Assembly: GCF_006438915.1 (NCBI RefSeq) | Contig: NZ_RCZE01000005.1 | Location: forward strand, 186,001-250,000 | Direction: 5' to 3' | Source of the DNA: Pseudomonas arsenicoxydans | GTDB lineage: Bacteria > Pseudomonadota > Gammaproteobacteria > Pseudomonadales > Pseudomonadaceae | Length of the DNA stretch: 64,000 nucleotides | Part shown: positions 39,210-48,554 of the stretch, piece after piece | How positions within the stretch are numbered: the first letter of the stretch is position 1 | Layout: the number at the start of each line of letters is the position of its first letter | The notes under the pieces: generated by a model | The model's input: only the letters and a program-made list of their open reading frames with translations | What the model was told of the DNA's origin: nothing | Databases searched by the model: none | Position numbers and translations under genes: made by a program

Positions 39210-40933
39210 AGCTCAGGCCCCATGGAAAAGTGCAGCCGAATGCCGCCGTCATCGTCCAGCGCGTGGGCCAGGTCGAGGCGGATCGGCCCCACCGGTGAAA
39301 CCCAACGCACGCCGATGCCGACCCCGGTCTTGAGGTTTGGCAGTTCGAGTGTATTGAAAGCGTTGCCCTGGTCGACGAAGGTCGCGATCCGCCACTTCTC
39401 GGCGATGGAGTATTGGTATTCGGCGCTGGCCGCGACCATGTAGCGGCCGCCGATGCGATCGCCCTCGGAGTTCTCCGGGGACAGGCTTTGATAGTCGTAA
39501 CCGCGCACGCTCTGGTCGCCACCGGCGAAAAACCGCAGCGACGGCGGGACTGAGCTAAAGCCATTGGTGGCGCTGCCGCCCACCTGCACTCGACCGAGAA
39601 AGCGGTGTTTGTCGAAGACCGTGGTCAAGCCTTTCACCAACGCGGTGCCGTAGACCAAGTTGCTGTCTGAACCCAGGCCTTCTTTCGCCACTTTGGACTC
39701 GAATTGCAGGCGATAGCCGTTGTGCGGGTCGATGCGGTTGTCACTTTTCAGGTAGGAATAGTTGACGCCGGGCATCAGCAACGTACTCAAACCCGCGTCG
39801 TCGCCCAGGGAGTAATCCTCGCGCTGCCATTTCAACGACACCACGCGCTGCCAGCCACTGGGCAATTTGCTGTGCCATTCCGGGCCGATGGTCAGCAGCT
39901 TGCTGTGGGTGTCGGTGCCGGCGATGTCTTCGTTCTGGTAGCCACCGGCAAAGCGCAGTTTGTCGGTCAGCGGCGGGTCCAGCGGGATGTCGTAGAACAG
40001 CCCGACGTTTTGCCGGGGCGCCGATAGCTCGGCTTCCCAGCCATAACTGTCGCCCTGCGGGTTAACCCAGTGTCGGGTCCAGTTGGCCTTGATCCGGGGA
40101 CCGACGTCCGTGGAATAACCCAGGCCCAGGCCCATGGTCCGTGGTTTGCGGGTTTCGAGTTTGACGTCAACCGGGATCACATCGTTTTTCGATGCCGTCG
40201 GCGTCGCGTCCACCCGCACACTTTCGAAGTAACCACTCGATTGCATGGCCTGATTGAGTTCCGCGATCAGTTCGGAGTCGTAAGGTGCGCCTTGCTTGAA
40301 CGGCACCATACGTTGCAGCAGGTCTTCGTCGAACGGCGAATCGCCCTCAAAGCTGACCTTGCCCAGCGAATAACGCGGGCCACTGCTGTAGACCAGTTCT
40401 ATATCGGCCACGCCGGCGCGCGGGTCCACTGATAGTTTCTGGCTGGTGAAGTGACCACTGAAAAAACCGAAACGCGAGGCCTGATTCTGGATCAGGCGCT
40501 TGGCGTCTTCGTAGTGACCATGATTGAGCACCGCCCCGGTTTTCAGCGATGCGCCTTGGGGCACACGAAAGGATTTGAGTGAAGCGGCCGGGCCATCGAT
40601 GCGAATCGTGACATTGCGCAGGTGCACCGGCTCGCCGGGGTCGATGTTGAGCACCAGGCGCGGCGTCTTGCCGCCCTTCACATCGCTGTCGATCTGCGGC
40701 TGGTAATAACCCAAGGCCTGGGCGGCCTTGCGCGCCTGCTCCTCGGCGCCACGACTGAAGCGCAACAACGCTTCTTCGTCACGATCGCCGACGCTGCCGA
40801 TATAGCCCTCTATATTGGCTTTCAGTTCATCGTTGGACGGTTTGATCCGCACATCCAATTCACTTTGCGCCAGCGCCGCGCAGCTGGTGAACAGCATCAA
40901 CGCGCCACTGGTAATTCGTCCTGGAAATCTCAT
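39206..40933 (-). CDS. tamA: Translocation and assembly module outer-membrane component TamA
   Basis: 575-residue Omp85 protein: signal peptide (about 1-23), three POTRA domains (about 25-260), and a 16-strand barrel with the RGYDYQSLSP loop (the VRGY/F motif). I chose the ATG at 40933 (MRFPGRI); a GTG six codons upstream (40951) cannot be excluded. Neither start has a strong ribosome site. Confidence 0.94.
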   Translation of the reverse strand: MRFPGRITSGALMLFTSCAALAQSELDVRIKPSNDELKANIEGYIGSVGDRDEEALLRFSRGAEEQARKAAQALGYYQPQIDSDVKGGKTPRLVLNIDPGEPVHLRNVTIRIDGPAASLKSFRVPQGASLKTGAVLNHGHYEDAKRLIQNQASRFGFFSGHFTSQKLSVDPRAGVADIELVYSSGPRYSLGKVSFEGDSPFDEDLLQRMVPFKQGAPYDSELIAELNQAMQSSGYFESVRVDATPTASKNDVIPVDVKLETRKPRTMGLGLGYSTDVGPRIKANWTRHWVNPQGDSYGWEAELSAPRQNVGLFYDIPLDPPLTDKLRFAGGYQNEDIAGTDTHSKLLTIGPEWHSKLPSGWQRVVSLKWQREDYSLGDDAGLSTLLMPGVNYSYLKSDNRIDPHNGYRLQFESKVAKEGLGSDSNLVYGTALVKGLTTVFDKHRFLGRVQVGGSATNGFSSVPPSLRFFAGGDQSVRGYDYQSLSPENSEGDRIGGRYMVAASAEYQYSIAEKWRIATFVDQGNAFNTLELPNLKTGVGIGVRWVSPVGPIRLDLAHALDDDGGIRLHFSMGPEL

Positions 40934-40999
40934 AGGCGCGGATGCTATCACGAGCTTGGGAGCGTGATAGAGCCTCGCTTGGCGTTAAAGTTCTACCGT

Positions 41000-41650
41000 T
41001 TATGCCGTTGCGGTTTGCAACACCTGCGGATTGGCGTGGAAAAAAACGTGTTCGCGAATCGGTCCTACAGCGACCTCGCCAATTTCCTCGTACCCCTGAC
41101 GCTTATAGAACTCCAGATAGCGAGGATTCCCGGTGTCCAGGATTACGCCCTGGGAAGTTTCATCGACGGCGCACCAGTTATGCACCGCTTGCAGCAGTTG
41201 CTCGCCGAAATGTTTACCCTGGAATTGCGGGTGAATGCCCAACAGCGGGAGCACGTGAACCGAGTCACTGGGCACGCAGGCCGCGACGGCGGCGTGGTAA
41301 TCGAGGTAGCGACGGGTGCAGCGGAAACCGGCACTGAGCACCATGCGCAAACGCCAGGCCCAACTTTCGGTGATACCCAGGCGTCGTTGCGGCGGCGCGA
41401 TCAGCGCGATGCCGATCAAACGGTCGTTGACCAGCAGGCCGATGGCTGGCAAATCCTGGAGGAAGTGCTGTTTGACCAATTCGCGCACAGTGGCTCGCAC
41501 CCGATGCTCATAACCAGGCCGTTCCGCCTCGAACAGGAATCCGAAGGTCGGCTCGTGCCGGTAGGCGTGGTACAGCAGGGAGCGCGCTTCGTGGGCATAG
41601 CCGCTGTCCAGCATGTGAATGTCGGCGATGGCGGTCGAGGTTTCAGGCAT
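41000..41650 (-). CDS. GNAT-family N-acetyltransferase
   Basis: 216 residues with the acetyl-CoA-binding core LPLLGIHPQFQGKHFGEQLL (R/Q-x-x-G-x-G/A type pyrophosphate loop) and the C-terminal FYKRQGYEEIGE strand. Substrate unknown. Separate transcription unit upstream of tamA. Confidence 0.88.
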   Translation of the reverse strand: MPETSTAIADIHMLDSGYAHEARSLLYHAYRHEPTFGFLFEAERPGYEHRVRATVRELVKQHFLQDLPAIGLLVNDRLIGIALIAPPQRRLGITESWAWRLRMVLSAGFRCTRRYLDYHAAVAACVPSDSVHVLPLLGIHPQFQGKHFGEQLLQAVHNWCAVDETSQGVILDTGNPRYLEFYKRQGYEEIGEVAVGPIREHVFFHANPQVLQTATA

Positions 41651-41760
41651 AGCGGTTGATCTCCCCGGTACAGCTCAAATGGCTGTGCTCTTCTTGGTAC
41701 GAGCCTATCGGTGCTGACACAGTTCCCTACTGATCGATATCAGTGTTGACTGTGATGACG

Positions 41761-41833
41761 CCATCGCGAGCACGCTCGGCTCCCACAGGTATAGACCAGA
41801 CTCGGACGGTAGGAGTGAGCCTGCTCGCGATGA
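41761..41833. repeat. Degenerate REP pair
   Basis: CATCGCGAGCACGCTCGGCTCCCACAG-like arm and its diverged inverse GTAGGAGTGAGCCTGCTCGCGATG. Same family as the other REP elements but with several substitutions. Confidence 0.75.
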
Positions 41834-41943
41834 AGCCTGCATTGGCGATGAAAGACCTACCGCCGAACACGAATCCCCTCACCCCACACTGGCCCGATTC
41901 CTACATGTCAGCTAGCATCGCCCTTTTGCCAGGACTGCCGACC

Positions 41944-42756
41944 ATGAAGATCGTCTCCTTCAACATCAACGGGCTGCGCGCTCGCCCGCATCAGCTGGCG
42001 GCGCTGATTGAAAAACACCAGCCAGACGTGATCGGCCTCCAGGAAACCAAGGTTCACGACGACCAGTTCCCGCTGGCCGAGGTTCAAGCGCTGGGCTATC
42101 ACGTTTATTTTCATGGGCAGAAAGGCCACTACGGCGTCGCCCTGCTCTCGCGCAAAGAACCGCTGGCCCTGCACAAAGGCTTCGCCACCGATGAAGAAGA
42201 CGCTCAGCGCCGCTTCATCTGGGGCACGTTCGCCGACGCCAATGGCGTGCCGGTGACGATCATGAACGGTTATTTCCCACAGGGCGAAAGCCGCGACCAC
42301 CCGACCAAATTCCCGGCCAAGCAACGCTTCTACAGCGACCTGCAGCAACTGCTGGAAAGCCAGTTCAGCAATGATCAGCCGGTGGTAGTGATGGGTGATG
42401 TGAACATTTCCCCGGAAGACTGCGACATCGGCATCGGTCCGGACAACATGAAGCGCTGGCTGAAAACCGGCAAGTGCAGCTTCCTGCCAGAAGAACGCGA
42501 GTGGATGGCCCGCCTGAAAAACTGGGGCCTGGTGGACAGTTTCCGTCACCTGAACCCGGACGTGGCTGACCGTTTCAGCTGGTTCGACTACCGTAGCCGT
42601 GGCTTTGAAGACGAACCCAAGCGCGGGCTGCGCATCGACTTGATCATGGCGTCCCATGGCTTGTTGCCACGGGTCAAGGATGCGGGCGTGGATTACGACC
42701 TGCGTGGAATGGAAAAACCCTCCGATCATGCGCCGATCTGGCTTGAATTGAGCTGA
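41944..42756 (+). CDS. xthA: Exodeoxyribonuclease III
   Basis: 270-residue AP endonuclease/3'-5' exonuclease of base-excision repair. Start [14 protein letters not shown] at 41944; the frame upstream is not coding. Catalytic features: LQETKVHD (metal Glu), [16 protein letters not shown] (Asp/Asn), and the C-terminal KPSDHAPI with the catalytic His. Confidence 0.97.
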   Translation: MKIVSFNINGLRARPHQLAALIEKHQPDVIGLQETKVHDDQFPLAEVQALGYHVYFHGQKGHYGVALLSRKEPLALHKGFATDEEDAQRRFIWGTFADANGVPVTIMNGYFPQGESRDHPTKFPAKQRFYSDLQQLLESQFSNDQPVVVMGDVNISPEDCDIGIGPDNMKRWLKTGKCSFLPEEREWMARLKNWGLVDSFRHLNPDVADRFSWFDYRSRGFEDEPKRGLRIDLIMASHGLLPRVKDAGVDYDLRGMEKPSDHAPIWLELS

Positions 42757-42778
42757 TCTCAAGACATAAGAACTTCTA

Positions 42779-42870
42779 ATGTGGGAGCGGGCTTGCTCGC
42801 GAAAGCGGTGTGTCATGCGACTTTTATGTCGACTGATACGACGCCTTCGCGAGCAAGCCCGCTCCCACAT
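42779..42870. repeat. Paired REP element (inverted pair)
   Basis: ATGTGGGAGCGGGCTTGCTC arm and its inverse ending CCCGCTCCCACAT, directly after xthA. Confidence 0.92.
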
Positions 42871-42912
42871 TAGATAACTGTCATCTTTCGGAAATCTTAC
42901 TGACTTATTCTC

Positions 42913-42944
42913 CCCGCACTTTCTTTGATTTTTTAAGGTGCGGG
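42913..42944 (+). promoter_or_regulatory. Hairpin over the ribosome site of the PstS-OmpA gene
   Basis: CCCGCAC (42913-42919) pairs perfectly with GTGCGGG (42938-42944), which ends one base before the ATG. The AAGG ribosome site lies at the loop edge, so the structure could control translation. Confidence 0.4.
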
Positions 42945-42945
42945 C

Positions 42946-44286
42946 ATGACGCTGCGCGTTTTGTTTCTATGGATGCTGTGCGCCGGCCTGCCCTTGACGG
43001 CATCGGCCGCTGATTTACCAACACCCGCCAATGGCCCGGTGCTGCGCATCCAGGGCTCCAACACCATCGGCGCGGCATTGGGCCCGGCATTGGTCGAAGG
43101 GATGTTGCGCGAACAGGGCCTGCTCAAGGTTCACAGTGAAGCAGCGGACACCGCCAACGAATTGCGTATCGTCGGCGAAACGGCACAGGGCCGTCGCGTT
43201 GTGGTGGAAGTGGCGGCGCACGGTTCCAGCACCGGCTTCACCGCGCTGAAAAATGCCACAGCCGACCTCGCCGCCTCCTCGCGTCCGATCAAGGACAGTG
43301 AAGTGGTAGACCTCGAACCCTTGGGCGACTTCAAAAGTCCCGACGCCGAGCAAGTCATCGCCATTGATGGACTGGCGATCATCCTTCACCCGCAAAACCC
43401 ACTGAACCAGCTCAACACCGAACAACTGGCGCGAATCTTCAGTGGGGAAGCCAAAACCTGGGAAGAACTCGGCGGCAGCGGTGGCGCGATTCATTTATAT
43501 GCGCGGGATGACCAGTCGGGCACCTACGACACGTTCAAGGAATTAGTCCTCAGTCGTCGTGGGAAAACTCTGAGCTACGCCGCGAAACGCTTCGAATCCA
43601 GCGAGCAATTGTCCGATGCCGTCAGTCTTGACCCGCAAGGTATCGGTTTCATCGGCCTGCCCTACGTGCGCCAGGCCAAAGCCGTGGCAATCGTCGATGG
43701 CCAATCCCAGGCGATGTTGCCGCTTAACAGCCTGATCGCCACGGAAGACTATCCGTTATCTCGCCGACTGTTTTTTTACCTGCCGCCGCATGGGAAAAAC
43801 CCTTGGGCCGAGGCCTTGGCCGTGTTCGCGCAAAGCAGCAAAGGCCAGGCGATTGTCGCGGCCAACGGTTTTATCGCCCAGACGGTCCAGGCCATCACGG
43901 TCACGCCCAATGCATTGATGCCGGAGGGCTATCAGGCGCTCAGTCGTCATGCGCAGCGGCTGTCGGTGAATTTCCGTTTTGAAGAAGGCAGTGCGACGCT
44001 CGACAACAAGGCACAGCAGGACCTGTCGCGGGTGCTCGACTATATAAAGCAACATGACAAAACCAATCGTGAGGTCACGCTGGTCGGCTTTGGCGATGCC
44101 AAGAGCGACCCGGCCCGCGCCGATCTGCTGTCGAAGCTGCGGGCGATGGCGGTGCGGCGGGAACTGGTGAAAAGCGGCGTGGTGTTTCGCGAGATTCGTG
44201 GCTTTGGAGCGGAAATGCCGGTGGCGGCGAATAGCGCGGATGAGGGGCGGATCAAGAATCGGCGGGTTGAGGTTTGGGTGTATTGA
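42946..44286 (+). CDS. PstS-like phosphate-binding protein fused to an OmpA domain
   Basis: 446 residues: signal peptide (about 1-22, ASA-AD), a PstS/PBP-like-2 domain (about 28-300) with the ligand-loop pattern QGSNTIG near the start and ARDDQSGTYDTFKEL in the middle, and a C-terminal OmpA-like peptidoglycan-binding domain (about 345-446) with FRFEEGSATLD and GRIKNRRVEVWVY. The fusion suggests a cell-wall-anchored periplasmic binding protein. Whether it binds phosphate is unproven. Monocistronic. Confidence 0.9.
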   Translation: MTLRVLFLWMLCAGLPLTASAADLPTPANGPVLRIQGSNTIGAALGPALVEGMLREQGLLKVHSEAADTANELRIVGETAQGRRVVVEVAAHGSSTGFTALKNATADLAASSRPIKDSEVVDLEPLGDFKSPDAEQVIAIDGLAIILHPQNPLNQLNTEQLARIFSGEAKTWEELGGSGGAIHLYARDDQSGTYDTFKELVLSRRGKTLSYAAKRFESSEQLSDAVSLDPQGIGFIGLPYVRQAKAVAIVDGQSQAMLPLNSLIATEDYPLSRRLFFYLPPHGKNPWAEALAVFAQSSKGQAIVAANGFIAQTVQAITVTPNALMPEGYQALSRHAQRLSVNFRFEEGSATLDNKAQQDLSRVLDYIKQHDKTNREVTLVGFGDAKSDPARADLLSKLRAMAVRRELVKSGVVFREIRGFGAEMPVAANSADEGRIKNRRVEVWVY

Positions 44287-44303
44287 GTTGAAATGCTGAC
44301 CAC

Positions 44304-44411
44304 TGTGGCGAGGGGGCTTGCCCCCGTTGGGTCGCGAAGCGGCCCCTCCTATCCCTTTAAAAGGAGAGGGACTGCTACGCAGTCCAACGGGGGCAAGCCC
44401 CCTCGCCACAG
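44304..44411. repeat. Second-type REP-like inverted repeat
   Basis: Long hairpin with outer arms TGTGGCGAGGGGGCTTGCCC and its inverse, and inner palindromic parts. Lies between convergent genes and could act as a terminator for both. Confidence 0.88.
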
Positions 44412-44412
44412 G

Positions 44413-45642
44413 TTACTGCCCGCTACGCATCAGCTCTTTCGGCACATACTTGCCGATCTCGAACTTGCCAATCGCTGCGCGGTGCACTTCATCCGGGCCG
44501 TCGGCCAGGCGCAGGGTGCGCTGCATGGCATACATGTAGGCCAGCGGAAAATCGTTGGAAACCCCTGCCCCGCCGTGGATCTGGATCGCCCGGTCGATGA
44601 CGCGCAAGGCCACGTTTGGCGCGACCACCTTGATCTGCGCAATTTCGCTCTTCGCCACCTTGTTGCCCACCGTGTCCATCATGTACGCCGCTTTCAGCGT
44701 CAGCAGGCGGGCCATATCGATTTCCATCCGCGAGTCGGCGATCTTGTCGATGTTGCCGCCCAGACGCGCCAACGGCTTACCGAACGCGGTACGGCTGACC
44801 GAGCGTTTGCACATCAATTCCAGCGCCCGCTCAGCCATGCCGATCGAACGCATGCAGTGGTGAATCCGGCCTGGGCCAAGACGACCCTGAGCGATTTCGA
44901 AGCCGCGTCCTTCACCCAACAGGACGTTTTCGTACGGCACGCGGACGTTTTCGAACAGTACTTCGGCGTGACCGTGCGGTGCGTCGTCATAACCGAACAC
45001 CGGCAATGGACGGACGATCTTCACGCCCGGGGTATCCACCGGCACCAGAATCATCGAGTGCTGGGCGTGGCGCGGCGCATCCGGATCGCTCAGCCCCATG
45101 AAGATTAGAATCTTGCAGCGTGGGTCGCAGGCGCCTGATGTCCACCATTTCTTGCCGTTGATGACCCACTGATCGCCATCACGCACGGCACGGGCGGCCA
45201 TGTTGGTGGCGTCAGAGGAGGCAACGTCCGGCTCGGTCATGGCGAATGCCGAGCGGATCTCACCGCGCAACAGCGGTTCGAGCCAGCGTTGTTTCTGTTC
45301 TTCGTTGGCGTAGCGCACCAACACTTCCATGTTGCCGGTGTCTGGCGCGGAGCAGTTGAACGGCTCCGGACCCAACAACGAGCGGCCCATGATCTCGGCC
45401 AGCGGCGCGTATTCGAGGTTGGTCAGGCCGGCGCCGAGTTCGGACTCAGGCAGAAACAAATTCCACAGGCCTTCGGCCTTGGCCTTGAGTTTGAGCTCTT
45501 CCATGATCGCGGTCGGCTGCCAGCGATCGCCTTCGGCAACCTGGCGCTCGAACACGGCTTCGGCGGGATAAACGTAAGTGTCCATGAACGCGGTCACGCG
45601 CTCACGCAGTTCCTGAACCTTGGGCGAATAAGCGAAATCCAT
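44413..45642 (-). CDS. Acyl-CoA dehydrogenase (ACAD10/11-like)
   Basis: 409 residues from MDFAYSPK at 45642; the ribosome site AAGG is 9 bp upstream, while the ATG at 45648 is only 3 bp from it. Contains FAD-contact segment [23 protein letters not shown], and the C-terminal [18 protein letters not shown]...[14 protein letters not shown] typical of ACAD10/11-like enzymes. Substrate unknown, distinct from the liuA isovaleryl-CoA enzyme. Divergent from a LysR regulator that probably controls it. Confidence 0.92.
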   Translation of the reverse strand: MDFAYSPKVQELRERVTAFMDTYVYPAEAVFERQVAEGDRWQPTAIMEELKLKAKAEGLWNLFLPESELGAGLTNLEYAPLAEIMGRSLLGPEPFNCSAPDTGNMEVLVRYANEEQKQRWLEPLLRGEIRSAFAMTEPDVASSDATNMAARAVRDGDQWVINGKKWWTSGACDPRCKILIFMGLSDPDAPRHAQHSMILVPVDTPGVKIVRPLPVFGYDDAPHGHAEVLFENVRVPYENVLLGEGRGFEIAQGRLGPGRIHHCMRSIGMAERALELMCKRSVSRTAFGKPLARLGGNIDKIADSRMEIDMARLLTLKAAYMMDTVGNKVAKSEIAQIKVVAPNVALRVIDRAIQIHGGAGVSNDFPLAYMYAMQRTLRLADGPDEVHRAAIGKFEIGKYVPKELMRSGQ

Positions 45643-45743
45643 GAGCATTTACCTTCTTGGGCAGAGGTTGTTTTTGGTCATGCATCGATGCTAGAACAGC
45701 GTTGATAATTTACCTAGCCTATTCTCGGCGTGTATTAACATTC

Positions 45744-45767
45744 ATCACCGATATATGATCGGGTGAT
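45744..45767. promoter_or_regulatory. Imperfect palindrome between the acyl-CoA dehydrogenase and lysR genes
   Basis: ATCACCGAT-ATATG-ATCGGGTGAT with one extra base in the right arm. Its position 28 bp upstream of the lysR start in the divergent promoter region fits a LysR recognition site. Confidence 0.5.
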
Positions 45768-45795
45768 TGAGAACCAACAATAAGAGTGCAGCGCA

Positions 45796-46725
45796 ATGAA
45801 TCTGAGCAAGGTCGACCTCAACCTTTTCATCGTCTTCGACGCGATCTACACCGAAGCCAATCTGACCCGCGCCGGGCAGATTGTCGGCATTACCCAGCCA
45901 GCGGTCTCGAACGCTCTGGCCCGCCTGCGCGAGACCTTCAACGATCCGTTGTTTGTGCGCACCGCCCAGGGCATGGTGCCGACGCCCATGGCCCAAAACA
46001 TCATCGGGCCGGTGCGTAACGCCCTCTCCTTGCTGCGGGTGTCGGTGCAGGAAAGCCGCATTTTCAACCCGCTGCAAGCGGTCAAGACGTACCGCATCAG
46101 CATGACCGACCTCACCGAAGCGGTGATCCTGCCGCCACTGTTCCAGCGTCTGCGCCGCTTGGCGCCGACGGTGATCATCGAAAGCTTTCTGTCCAAGCGC
46201 CGCGAAACCACCAAGGAACTGGCGGCCGGGCGTCTCGACTTTGCCGTGGATGCACCGCTCAACACCGACCCGCAAGTGCGCCACGTCAAGTTGATGGAAG
46301 ACCGTTACGTGTGCGCCATGCGCAAGGGCCATCCGCTGGCGGGCAAAGAGAAATTCACCCTCGATGATTACCTGTCGCTGACCCACATCCACATTTCCAG
46401 CCGCCGCAGCGGTCTGGGCCATGTCGACCTGGCACTGGGAAAAATGGGCATTCAGCGCAAGATCGCCCTACGGTCCCAGCATTACCTGATGGCCTCGCAA
46501 GTATTGCAGCAGACCGACATGGTCATGACCGTGCCGGAGCGCTTTGCCCGTCGCAATGACTTGCACGCCTTCAGCCTGCCGGTCAATGACGTGCCGCCGG
46601 TGGAAACTCACCTTTACTGGCATGAAAGCACCGACCAGGACCCGGCGAACCGCTGGATGCGCGAGCAGATGATCGAGTTGTGCCAGCAGGTGACGGCGCA
46701 TGAGAAGAAGCTTGAAAAGGTGTAG
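45796..46725 (+). CDS. LysR-family transcriptional regulator
   Basis: 309 residues. N-terminal winged helix (MNLSKVDLNLFIVFDAI, then TRAGQIVGITQPAVSNALAR) and a periplasmic-binding-fold effector domain from about residue 90, of the NodD/PcpR-like group (SRRSGLGHVDLAL). Divergent from the acyl-CoA dehydrogenase gene, its likely target. Effector unknown. Confidence 0.93.
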   Translation: MNLSKVDLNLFIVFDAIYTEANLTRAGQIVGITQPAVSNALARLRETFNDPLFVRTAQGMVPTPMAQNIIGPVRNALSLLRVSVQESRIFNPLQAVKTYRISMTDLTEAVILPPLFQRLRRLAPTVIIESFLSKRRETTKELAAGRLDFAVDAPLNTDPQVRHVKLMEDRYVCAMRKGHPLAGKEKFTLDDYLSLTHIHISSRRSGLGHVDLALGKMGIQRKIALRSQHYLMASQVLQQTDMVMTVPERFARRNDLHAFSLPVNDVPPVETHLYWHESTDQDPANRWMREQMIELCQQVTAHEKKLEKV

Positions 46726-46746
46726 GACTTTGGACCGAGGCGCTCC

Positions 46747-46858
46747 CTTCGCGAGCAAGTCGAATCGTCGCACCGCCGCTCCCACACTTGAACTTCAGTG
46801 AACGTAGCATTTTGCGTTCGACGCAGATCCAATGTGGGAGCGGGCTTGCTCGCGAAGG
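46747..46858. repeat. REP pair with an enlarged left arm
   Basis: The right arm (46832-46858) is standard. The left arm is interrupted after CTTCGCGAGCAAG by about 16 bp (TCGAATCGTCGCACCG) before CGCTCCCACA resumes, which may be a recognised variant REP type. Confidence 0.8.
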
Positions 46859-46889
46859 GGCCGGTCATGACACAGAACACCTCCGCCCC

Positions 46890-46905
46890 TTGACGTAAAC
46901 GTCAA
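46890..46905. promoter_or_regulatory. LiuR-type operator upstream of liuR
   Basis: TTGACGTAAACGTCAA, a near-perfect palindrome matching the known LiuR-type motif (TTTACGTTAACGTAAA-like). 43 bp before the liuR start, so liuR is probably autoregulated. Confidence 0.8.
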
Positions 46906-46947
46906 CCTGCCATTAGCTTAGCGCCATGACCTTTTTCGAGCGCTTCC

Positions 46948-47349
46948 ATGAGCAGCCAGACCTATAGCATTTCCGACCTCGCCCGCGAGCTCGACATCAC
47001 GACGCGAGCCATCCGCTTTTATGAGGAACAAGGCCTGCTCAGCCCCGAGCGTCGCGGCCAGGAACGTATCTACTCGCCTCGCGACAAGGTCAGTCTGAAA
47101 CTGATCCTGCGGGGCAAGCGCATCGGCTTCTCCCTGGCCGAGTGCCGCGAGCTGATCGAGTTGTATGACCCCACCGGCGGCAATCAGAAACAATTGCAAA
47201 CCATGCTGAGCAAGATCGCCGAGCGCCGCGAACAGCTGGAACAGCAGATGCTCGACATCGAGCAGATGAAGCTGGAACTGGATACCGCGCAGGAACGCTG
47301 CACTCAGGCGCTGGAACAGACCATCCAGAACCAGAAGGTCATTCAGTAA
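46948..47349 (+). CDS. liuR: MerR-family regulator of branched-chain amino-acid catabolism
   Basis: 133 residues: MerR winged helix (YSISDLARELDITTRAIRFY, then EEQGLLSPERRG) followed by a dimerisation coiled coil (about 80-133). No metal-binding cysteines, as expected for LiuR, which responds to isovaleryl-CoA-type intermediates. Its operator motif recurs upstream of liuA. Confidence 0.94.
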   Translation: MSSQTYSISDLARELDITTRAIRFYEEQGLLSPERRGQERIYSPRDKVSLKLILRGKRIGFSLAECRELIELYDPTGGNQKQLQTMLSKIAERREQLEQQMLDIEQMKLELDTAQERCTQALEQTIQNQKVIQ

Positions 47350-47364
47350 CCATACGAGGATCTA

Positions 47365-47460
47365 GTGTGGGAGCGGGCTTGCTCGCGAAAGTGGTCTAGT
47401 CAGTCAACATAGATGTTGAATGTAAGTCCGCTTTCGCGAGCAAGCCCGCTCCCACATTAG
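47365..47460. repeat. Paired REP element (inverted pair)
   Basis: GTGTGGGAGCGGGCTTGCTC arm and its inverse up to CCCGCTCCCACATTAG, between liuR and liuE. Confidence 0.92.
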
Positions 47461-47494
47461 AATGATGTTCGCCCATAACAACAGGTCGATTCCC

Positions 47495-48394
47495 ATGTCT
47501 CTACCCACCCACGTACGCATGGTCGAAGTCGGCCCCCGCGACGGTTTGCAAAACGAAGCTCAACCGATCAGCGTGGCCGACAAAGTGCAACTGGTCGACG
47601 CCCTGACCGCCGCAGGCCTCGGCTATATAGAAGTCGGCAGCTTTGTCTCGCCCAAGTGGGTGCCGCAAATGGCCGGTTCCGCCGAGGTCTTCGCGCAGAT
47701 CCGGCGCAAACCCGGCGTGACCTACGGCGCACTCGCCCCCAACCTGCGCGGGTTTGAAGACGCGATGGCGGCCGGGGTCAAGGAAGTCGCGGTGTTTGCC
47801 GCCGCGTCTGAAGCCTTCTCCCAACGCAACATCAACTGCTCGATCAGCGAAAGCCTTGAGCGTTTCGTGCCAATCATGGACGCAGCCAAACAACACGGTG
47901 TGAGCGTGCGCGGTTACGTGTCCTGTGTGCTGGGCTGCCCTTACGAAGGTAACGTCGCCCCCGAGCAAGTCGCCTTGGTGGCGCGCGAACTCTATGCCAT
48001 GGGCTGTTACGAAGTGTCGCTGGGCGACACGATCGGCACCGGCACCGCTGGCGCCACGCGCAAGATGTTCGAAGTGGTCGCGGCCGACGTGCCCCGTGAA
48101 AAACTCGCCGGGCACTTCCACGACACCTATGGTCAGGCCATGGCCAACATTTACGCCAGCCTGCTGGAAGGGATCTCGGTGTTCGACAGTTCCATCGCCG
48201 GCCTCGGCGGCTGCCCGTACGCCAAGGGCGCCAGCGGTAACGTTGCCACTGAAGACGTGGTTTACCTGCTCAATGGCCTGGGTATCGAAACCGGTATCGA
48301 CCTGGATGCATTGATCCTCGCCGGCCAGCAGATTTGCACGGTGCTGGGGCGTCCGAGCGGTTCGCGCGTGGCCAAGGCTCGCAGTGCACAGTGA
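47495..48394 (+). CDS. liuE: Hydroxymethylglutaryl-CoA lyase
   Basis: 299 residues from MSLPTHVRM at 47495. TIM-barrel lyase with VGPRDGLQNE (catalytic Arg and metal Asp), HFHDTYGQA (metal His residues) and the signature GLGGCPYAKGASGN with the active-site Cys. Splits HMG-CoA to acetyl-CoA and acetoacetate, the last step of leucine degradation. Separated from liuABCD by the CrcY RNA and a minus-strand gene. Confidence 0.96.
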   Translation: MSLPTHVRMVEVGPRDGLQNEAQPISVADKVQLVDALTAAGLGYIEVGSFVSPKWVPQMAGSAEVFAQIRRKPGVTYGALAPNLRGFEDAMAAGVKEVAVFAAASEAFSQRNINCSISESLERFVPIMDAAKQHGVSVRGYVSCVLGCPYEGNVAPEQVALVARELYAMGCYEVSLGDTIGTGTAGATRKMFEVVAADVPREKLAGHFHDTYGQAMANIYASLLEGISVFDSSIAGLGGCPYAKGASGNVATEDVVYLLNGLGIETGIDLDALILAGQQICTVLGRPSGSRVAKARSAQ

Positions 48395-48396
48395 GT

Positions 48397-48447
48397 GTGT
48401 CCGGGTGTTACCGCACGGACACAAAGGTGGGTGCGAGCGAGTAACAC
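48397..48447 (+). promoter_or_regulatory. Probable CbrB activator sites upstream of CrcY
   Basis: GTGTTAC (48405-48411) and its inverse GTAACAC (48441-48447) flank a 29-bp spacer; TGTTAC/GTAACA half-sites are the reported CbrB targets. An overlapping perfect repeat GTGTCCG...CGGACAC (48397-48422) may belong to the same site or form the liuE transcript end. About 85-130 bp upstream of the sigma-54 promoter. Confidence 0.5.
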
Positions 48448-48528
48448 GGAAACAGATTCCAGGGTTTTCCCTGAGGCGAAAAACCCTACGCAATCTCAAA
48501 TCATTGATTTTAAAGGACTTTAAAAAGT

Positions 48529-48544
48529 TGGCACGGCTTCTGCT
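48529..48544 (+). promoter_or_regulatory. Sigma-54 promoter of the CrcY RNA
   Basis: TGGCACGGCTTCTGCT: GG and GC separated by exactly 10 bases, a near-perfect -24/-12 promoter. Expected start of transcription about 48555. Confidence 0.9.
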
Positions 48545-48554
48545 ATCTCTACTG

